Shown piece after piece: positions 43,706 through 48,012 of a stretch of 48,012 nucleotides of DNA. Both the position numbers and the translations under genes were made by a program. The stretch's first letter is position 1; every line of letters starts with the position of its first letter. The notes under the pieces were generated by a model, which did not search any database, had not been told where the DNA came from, and saw nothing but the letters and a program-made list of their open reading frames with translations. Source of the DNA: Chloroflexota bacterium (GTDB taxonomy: Bacteria > Chloroflexota > Ktedonobacteria > Ktedonobacterales > JACDGC01); NCBI GenBank assembly GCA_021778805.1, contig JAJYBV010000017.1, positions 1 to 48,012 on the forward strand, given 5' to 3'.

Positions 43706-44119
43706 TTATTCTGCCTGATCGGCGAAATACAACTGAATTTCACGTTTTGCCGACTCTAATGAATCTGAGCCATGAATGGTGTTGCGATCGATTGATTCAC
43801 CAAAATCACCGCGAACAGTGCCTGGATTCGCCTTAGCAGGATCTGTTGCGCCCATTAGTTCGCGGGCGCGCGCCACGCCATTTTCACCTTCCGCAATAGC
43901 AACCGCAACCGGTCCGGAAGTAATATATTCAATCAAAGACGGATAAAATGGTTTTTCTTTGTGTTCGGCATAGTGCTGCGCCGCAAGTTCACGGGTAATG
44001 GTCATATCGCGGCGTTCGATAATTGTGAAACCGTTATCGGTAAACCGTTTAAAAATGGTGTCGGCTAAGTTGCGTGAATAGCCATCCGGCTTAATAATTA
44101 AAAGTGTCCGCTCTCGCAT
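43706..44119 (-). CDS. ndk: Nucleoside diphosphate kinase
   Basis: Ndk balances NTP and dNTP pools by phosphate transfer through a histidine. The 137-residue protein shows TLLIIKPDGYSRN, YAEHKEKPFYPSLIEYITSGPV, ARELMGATDPAKANPGTVRGDFG and the active-site NTIHGSDSLESAKREI. Length from ATG 44119 is typical. I prefer this to an ATG nine codons upstream because AAAGGA lies between them and the start MRERTLLI matches the family. It is 74 bases downstream of tlyA on the same strand. Confidence 0.96.
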   Translation of the reverse strand: MRERTLLIIKPDGYSRNLADTIFKRFTDNGFTIIERRDMTITRELAAQHYAEHKEKPFYPSLIEYITSGPVAVAIAEGENGVARARELMGATDPAKANPGTVRGDFGESIDRNTIHGSDSLESAKREIQLYFADQAE

Positions 44120-44193
44120 AGATGTATGTTTTCCTTTATGAAGCAATTTGGTGATGCGGCAAGCGCATAGTTTGATTGTATGACGCGAAGTGG

Positions 44194-45066
44194 TTATATT
44201 TCCACTGTTTGCGCTATAACCGCCTCTATAGCGTCATCAGATAATTCGGGCAGCAGTCCGGTAGATTCCGGAAAATCCCGTTGAATCCACAGTAAAAATT
44301 CATGATTGCCTTTTTTGCCGGTAATTGGGGATGGAATTAACCCTACAGCTTTTAAACCTAGCGGCATTTCGCTTATACCTGTGCGGATATCGCGCAATAT
44401 GCGCCGGTACACTGCGGTATCGCGAATAATGCCTTTTCCGCGGGATGTTTCTTTGCGGTCTGCTTCAAATTGCGGCTTTACCAGCGCTACTATCCAACTT
44501 TGTTTAGTTAAAAGCGCTGCGGTCGCCGGAATAACCAGTTTTAAGGAAATAAAGGAAACATCAATTGCGGCGCACTGCGCCAAAATTTGCTCGGGGAGCC
44601 GCTCAACATAACGGATATTGGAGCGTTCCATCAGCCGCACCCGAGGATCTTCCCGAAGGCGCAGATCAATTTTATTATAGCCGGTATCAATTGCAAACAC
44701 GGTTTCTGCGCCGCGCTGCAACAGCACATCGGTAAATCCGCCGGTAGAGGTGCCAACATCAATACATATGTTACCGGCAGGGTTCAGATGAAACGCATCC
44801 AATGCAGCCACCAATTTCAGCGCGCCACGGCTTACATATGGATCTGCCATAGCTTTGCGTTTTAAGGTTATAACACTATCGAGAGAATATTTCATCCCTG
44901 GTTTATCGGCAGGTTTATCATCTACCAGCACAATACCCTCTAATATATAGGCATGGGCGCGTTCGCGAGACGGCGCAAGTCCGCGTTCAAACACAAGAAT
45001 ATCCAGTCGTTCCCGTGATGAAGCGCGGCCTTGTTTATTTTCTGCCTGTGGTGTCGACGGATCCAT
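44194..45066 (-). CDS. tlyA: TlyA-family rRNA 2'-O-methyltransferase
   Basis: The 290-residue protein joins an N-terminal S4 RNA-binding domain (about 20-85: ERLDILVFERGLAPSRERAH) to an FtsJ-like methyltransferase. The SAM site is CIDVGTSTGGFTDVLLQRG near 107-125, followed by VFAIDTGYNKID, AIDVSFISLKLVIPA and VALVKPQFEADR. GKKGNHEFLLW near the end is also typical. Relatives methylate 16S and/or 23S rRNA at cytidines that affect capreomycin sensitivity. A hemolysin label for this family is historical. GGAAA precedes ATG 45066. The Cys-rich membrane gene lies 22 bases upstream on the same strand. Confidence 0.93.
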   Translation of the reverse strand: MDPSTPQAENKQGRASSRERLDILVFERGLAPSRERAHAYILEGIVLVDDKPADKPGMKYSLDSVITLKRKAMADPYVSRGALKLVAALDAFHLNPAGNICIDVGTSTGGFTDVLLQRGAETVFAIDTGYNKIDLRLREDPRVRLMERSNIRYVERLPEQILAQCAAIDVSFISLKLVIPATAALLTKQSWIVALVKPQFEADRKETSRGKGIIRDTAVYRRILRDIRTGISEMPLGLKAVGLIPSPITGKKGNHEFLLWIQRDFPESTGLLPELSDDAIEAVIAQTVEI

Positions 45067-45088
45067 CTATATTTCCAATATTGGTGTT

Positions 45089-45589
45089 TTAGTTGCGATG
45101 AGAAATATCACCGGAGCGGCTGACCAATTCTTTTACCATCGCCCGTTCAGAAAAAACAAAATGACTGCAGCAATCTTCCTGCGATACCGGCCGAGGTTCA
45201 GCTAAACCGCAGATTCCACTGGTATATTTGTTTAAATCTGATTGGTAAAATTTACACAGCGCGCAGTGATTTTGCATAGCCTTACGCGATTTAGTATACC
45301 ACAGCGCCTCACCCAAAAGGGGAATGCAACCAAGCGCTACAACTGCGGAGCCAACAGGAAAAATAGAATTTCCTAAATCTGTATACCCCAATAAATAAAC
45401 GCCAAGCGCAATTCCGCATAATCCTGTGCCTATTGCTTCAATGATTGCGCTGACGATTATGGCCGGAAAAGATTCATAAGCCGGAGATTGTTTTAAAGAG
45501 CGCGCTGCGAGCAGTTTGCGCTCAAAAAATACGGTTCGGCCACCGCCGATTCTCTTCGCTGAGAAATTTTTTGATGTATTTTGGCGCAT
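45089..45589 (-). CDS. Membrane protein with cysteine-rich C-terminal domain
   Basis: The protein has about 166 residues from ATG 45589. An in-frame TTG seven codons earlier is the other choice, and the ribosome site AGGACGGA could serve either. After a basic N-terminus come two hydrophobic segments (about 42-64 and 70-90) and then a cytoplasmic-looking tail, with CALCKFYQSDLNKY and ICGLAEPRPVSQEDCCSHF. Six cysteines in a CxxC...C...CC pattern suggest a metal site. I do not recognise the family. It lies 31 bases downstream of a 40-residue acidic gene and 22 bases upstream of tlyA, so all three may share a transcript. Confidence 0.7.
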   Translation of the reverse strand: MRQNTSKNFSAKRIGGGRTVFFERKLLAARSLKQSPAYESFPAIIVSAIIEAIGTGLCGIALGVYLLGYTDLGNSIFPVGSAVVALGCIPLLGEALWYTKSRKAMQNHCALCKFYQSDLNKYTSGICGLAEPRPVSQEDCCSHFVFSERAMVKELVSRSGDISHRN

Positions 45590-45620
45590 CTCCACATTCC
45601 GTCCTGTCAATTGAAAAATA

Positions 45621-45743
45621 TTATTGTATATCAGAAGATTCTTCCGAAGAGAAGTCTATTTCTTCATCATCGTCATCTGCAGCGTCTTCATCAAGCCAAT
45701 TACTATCTTTTTCTTCATCTTCAGGTCCCCAAAAAGATTGCAT
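45621..45743 (-). CDS. 40-residue highly acidic protein
   Basis: A short frame starts at ATG 45743, 11 bases after a perfect AGGAGG. It encodes MQSFWGPEDEEKDSNWLDED followed by a run of Asp and Glu (DDDDEEIDF) and a Ser/Glu tail ending SSDIQ, with no basic residue except one Lys. It lies just upstream of the Cys-rich membrane gene on the same strand, 31 bases away. The strong ribosome site and extreme composition argue for a real small gene. The opposite strand reads as a serine run and is not credible. Function is unknown. A DNA mimic, a metal binder or a partner of the basic membrane protein are all only ideas. Confidence 0.6.
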   Translation of the reverse strand: MQSFWGPEDEEKDSNWLDEDAADDDDEEIDFSSEESSDIQ

Positions 45744-45780
45744 TTTAGTTCTTACCTCCTTTTTGTTGAAATTGTTTTAT

Positions 45781-46551
45781 TCAATCAATATATGTATCAT
45801 GCAGGGATGATAACAGATGCGGATTATTCGTAATAATGCCATCGGCTCCCCATTTTGCAAAAGATTGCGCTTTCGCAAGGTCATCAACAGTCCAAATCGT
45901 AACGCGCAAATCAAGTGAATGCGCATAGGTAATAAATCGCGGATTTACTAAGCGCCAATGCGGATGTATAGCTTCGCACCCTAACTGCGCTGCGCGATAC
46001 ACACATCCAATTTGTCCCACAGCGCCAGCAATCAACCCATGAATGGCAGAATTCGGAAAAAGCAGCGCGCGGCGAAGGTGGGGATATTCTTGCTGTAGAA
46101 ATTGCAGCGCAGTTTCATCAAATGAAGAACAGAGGATATTTTTTTGCGCCGGATGCGCGCTTATTATTTCTGCGGTGGCTTTTGCCAGCCGGGTATCTTC
46201 CGATGGCTTTATTTCAACATTGACAACACGCGCGATAGCGCCAAAGCGATCGAGTGTTTCAGCTAATGTCGGCGGCGCTTCCGTATATATTTTTGAGTTC
46301 CTTTGCCGGGTTTTTAAGGAAAGAAAGCTATCGAGCAACATATCATTAACTTTGCCGGAACCATTTGTTGTTGCGTCTACTGCATCATCGTGCATAATAA
46401 CAACAAACCCATCAGAGGTCAATTGAGTATCTAACTCTATACCATCGGCGCCGCTGTGCAGCGCTTCGGCAAAAGACGCTGTTGTATTTTCAGGCTGCCG
46501 CAGTGGAGAACCGCGATGTCCAATTATGAAAGGAATTTGTAATTGTGCCAT
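45781..46551 (-). CDS. Glycerophosphodiester phosphodiesterase
   Basis: The 256-residue protein hydrolyses deacylated phospholipids to glycerol-3-phosphate and an alcohol. The TIM-barrel motifs are IIGHRGSPLRQPENTTASFAEA, GADGIELDTQLTSDGFVVIMHD with the metal and catalytic residues, VNVEIKP, LRVTIWTVDD and GADGIITNNP. No signal peptide is present, so it is a cytoplasmic UgpQ-type enzyme. The ATG 46551 start has only a distant GGAG. A 315 bp gap upstream holds an 8 bp tandem repeat and the divergent ABC-2 permease. Confidence 0.94.
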   Translation of the reverse strand: MAQLQIPFIIGHRGSPLRQPENTTASFAEALHSGADGIELDTQLTSDGFVVIMHDDAVDATTNGSGKVNDMLLDSFLSLKTRQRNSKIYTEAPPTLAETLDRFGAIARVVNVEIKPSEDTRLAKATAEIISAHPAQKNILCSSFDETALQFLQQEYPHLRRALLFPNSAIHGLIAGAVGQIGCVYRAAQLGCEAIHPHWRLVNPRFITYAHSLDLRVTIWTVDDLAKAQSFAKWGADGIITNNPHLLSSLHDTYID

Positions 46552-46770
46552 AGTGTGCGACCAGCTCCGGATTGATGAAATAGCTGTTCGTCTGCCAGCT
46601 TCATTTTTCGATCTCTGGTTTTCTCTTACTTAAGTATCGCACATTGCGCATAGTTCCCGCTGCGCACAAATATCCGCAGCAGTGAAGCAAACTGCGCCAA
46701 AGTCAACTTTGTTTGACAGATAACTTTATAGTATTGTAGCATGATTTCATGGATAAATAGCAATATTTGC

Positions 46771-46804
46771 AGCTCAATAGCTCAATAGCTCAATAGCTCA
46801 ATAG
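46771..46804 (+). repeat. 8 bp tandem repeat (AGCTCAAT, just over four copies)
   Basis: AGCTCAAT is repeated four times without error at 46771-46802, followed by AG. It lies in the leader or promoter of the ABC-2 permease gene, 62 bases before ATG 46867, downstream of a possible TTGACA (46713-46718). Copy number could change by slippage. Confidence 0.9.
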
Positions 46805-46866
46805 TGCGCAGAATCATACGGAAAAAACGCCCAGCTTGGCGTATAAAAATAAAGGAAATAGCGGCA

Positions 46867-47646
46867 ATGATACGGCTAGCGTGGCTTTACTTGCGAATTG
46901 GGGTACAAAACGAAATGCAGTACCGCGCCAATTTTTTTGTGCAGGTGCTGCAATCAGTAATTGCAATTGGGGTAAGTATAACCGGGCTGCTGGTTATATT
47001 CAGCTACACAAGCCAATTAAGGGGCTGGAGCATTTATCAAATATTAGCAGTCATGGGTGTTTACACCCTAATGGGCGGATTTGTGAATGCAATTATTCAG
47101 CCGAATATGCAGCAATTATTGGGAGATATTCAGCAAGGCACTCTAGATTTTGCGCTATTAAAGCCGGTAGATTCTCAGGGCATAGTTAGTGTACGAGTAG
47201 TGCGTATTTGGAATTTTGTAGACGTTTTTGCCGGCGCAGCAGTTCTAGTTATAGCGTTACTGCGAATGCAGCAGAATATTGGCGGGCTGCGTGTTTTGGC
47301 GTTTGCCGCAGCGCTGATGATGGGTGGTTTGCTTCTTTATAGTTTTTTATTTATTGTAACAACCTCGGCGTTCTGGTTTATTCGAATGGAAAATATCTTA
47401 CAGTTATTTGAAGGACTATATCAAACCGGTCGATTCCCGGTAACTGTCTATCCTAATTGGCTGCGCTATGGCTTAACATTTCTTATTCCTATCGCGTTTG
47501 CGGTAACAGTGCCTTCACAATCGCTCATCCAGAACTTAAGTATTTCATCACTCATGATAGAGGCTGGGTTATTAATCCTATTTGCTTTTGTTGCCCGAAT
47601 TTTTTGGAAAATTGGCATACACAGATATTCCGGAGCTTCGGCATAA
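46867..47646 (+). CDS. ABC-2 type permease (DUF990/COG3694-like)
   Basis: The 259-residue membrane protein has six likely segments and resembles one of the paired permeases of an uncharacterised ABC exporter family. Its marks are LAWLYLRIGVQNEMQYRANFFVQ at the start, a GGFVNAIIQPNMQQLLGDIQQGTLDFALLKPVDSQ loop, then GLYQTGRFPVTVYPNWL and FLIPIAFAVTVPSQSL. The ATPase and second permease usually found beside it are not in the window. They may lie elsewhere, or the gene is an orphan. I start at ATG 46867 with AAAGGAAA upstream. A GTG 21 codons earlier (46804) directly follows the 8 bp repeat and is less likely. Confidence 0.85.
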   Translation: MIRLAWLYLRIGVQNEMQYRANFFVQVLQSVIAIGVSITGLLVIFSYTSQLRGWSIYQILAVMGVYTLMGGFVNAIIQPNMQQLLGDIQQGTLDFALLKPVDSQGIVSVRVVRIWNFVDVFAGAAVLVIALLRMQQNIGGLRVLAFAAALMMGGLLLYSFLFIVTTSAFWFIRMENILQLFEGLYQTGRFPVTVYPNWLRYGLTFLIPIAFAVTVPSQSLIQNLSISSLMIEAGLLILFAFVARIFWKIGIHRYSGASA

Positions 47647-47748
47647 TTTCGCGGCAATATTCGCCGAATCCAATTTAAAACGCACGATTTAAACTTATCG
47701 GCAATTCAGGGGATATATACAAGATCTGCAAAGAGAGGAAAGATCCAC

Positions 47749-48012
47749 ACCGCACGGTACACATGGGGATACGCAAGGGGCGGATGCCCCTTACGCGGGG
47801 TTTGGGGTGTCCCCAAAAATATATTTTTTACAACCTAAATTCCGCACGGTACACACGGGGATACGTAAGGGCGGATGCCCCTTGCGCGGGGTTTGGGGTG
47901 TCCCCAAAATCTCTTTTATAAACAACCACCGCACGGTACACATGGGGATACGCAAGGGGCGGATGCCCCTTACGCGGGGTTTGGGGTGTCCCCAAATGAT
48001 TTTTTTTACAAC
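47749..48012 (+). repeat. Tandem array of the ~90 bp hairpin repeat (three units, window end)
   Basis: Three well-preserved units at about 47749-47820, 47841-47911 and 47928-47998 share GGGGATAC at 47765, 47857 and 47944. The first and third are nearly identical. Each has the head CCGCACGGTACACA, a palindrome of arms around a GGAT loop, and the TTTGGGG-TGT-CCCCAAA hairpin followed by A/T runs. They have the same orientation as the array at 1-400 and continue beyond the window. Confidence 0.93.

Noticed and set aside
45571-45810. Serine-rich plus-strand frames
   Set aside because: They are the reverse of the acidic 40-residue minus-strand gene, which has the perfect ribosome site.
47749-48012. 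Insertion sequence or integron
   Set aside because: No transposase or integrase frame, no target duplications visible, and units are tandem and palindromic.

Overview
The window looks like one chromosomal stretch of a free-living bacterium with moderate G+C (by eye somewhat below 50%, not counted), rich in GCGC, GGCGCC and GCCGGC words. It contains housekeeping genes and cell-envelope genes separated by a distinctive intergenic repeat family. The gene set suggests a Chloroflexota member, possibly Ktedonobacteria-like. The reasons are RNase Y, a Gram-positive style MurC, lipoprotein-type secreted enzymes (L,D-transpeptidase, parvulin) with no outer-membrane genes, a decaprenyl-phosphate phosphoribosyltransferase-type UbiA protein, a PIG-V-like mannosyltransferase, a YabN/MazG fusion and a TIR protein with a C-terminal membrane anchor. 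This placement is inference from family distribution and needs a phylogeny of Mfd, PriA or CysS. I saw no phage, transposase, plasmid or CRISPR genes.

Layout. 1-400: tandem ~90 bp repeats. 788-3873: rny, then an HDOD signalling gene and its small partner on the minus strand. 3874-4675: a repeat cluster of mixed types. 4676-9219 (-): RhtA-like exporter and mfd. 9882-12687 (+): lipoprotein L,D-transpeptidase and PIG-V-like mannosyltransferase. 12778-18028 (-): MsmX/UgpC-type ATPase, UbiA-type prenyltransferase, Crp/Fnr regulator, BcrC-like phosphatase, orphan groES and a thioredoxin-glutaredoxin fusion. 18249-20772 (+): overlapping murC-murB. 20865-26101 (-): a cysS open reading frame fused to a glycosyltransferase with a His-rich tail, queA coupled to a small membrane protein, and a secreted CHAP protein. 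26590-28994: a small unknown gene convergent with a TIR-membrane protein, a repeat, a small membrane protein and a cyanophycinase-like peptidase. 29095-29167: tRNA-Glu(CTC). 29182-36524: GT4 glycosyltransferase, moaE, a membrane protein, priA and a GCS2-type ligase. 36614-43219: rpsA, NUDIX, parvulin lipoprotein, mazG/yabN, HAD phosphatase and CPBP protease. 43386-47646: a Cys-rich small protein, ndk, tlyA, a Cys-rich membrane protein preceded by a 40-residue acidic open reading frame, GDPD and an ABC-2 permease. 47749-48012: tandem repeats again, in the same orientation as those at the start.

How the genes work together. One theme is wall synthesis and remodelling: MurC and MurB make UDP-MurNAc-L-Ala precursors, the BcrC-like enzyme recycles the lipid carrier, the L,D-transpeptidase cross-links and the CHAP protein hydrolyses. 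A second is polyprenyl- or lipid-linked glycan assembly: UbiA-type transferase, PIG-V-like enzyme, GT4 and the GT2 half of the CysS fusion. A third is genome and RNA maintenance: Mfd, PriA, RNase Y, S1, TlyA, QueA and two house-cleaning nucleotide hydrolases.

The points most worth a second look are the mosaic hairpin repeat family, the CysS-GT2-polyhistidine fusion, the tail-anchored TIR protein beside a small gene with three GTATATAC palindromes, and the 40-residue acidic gene at 45621-45743.
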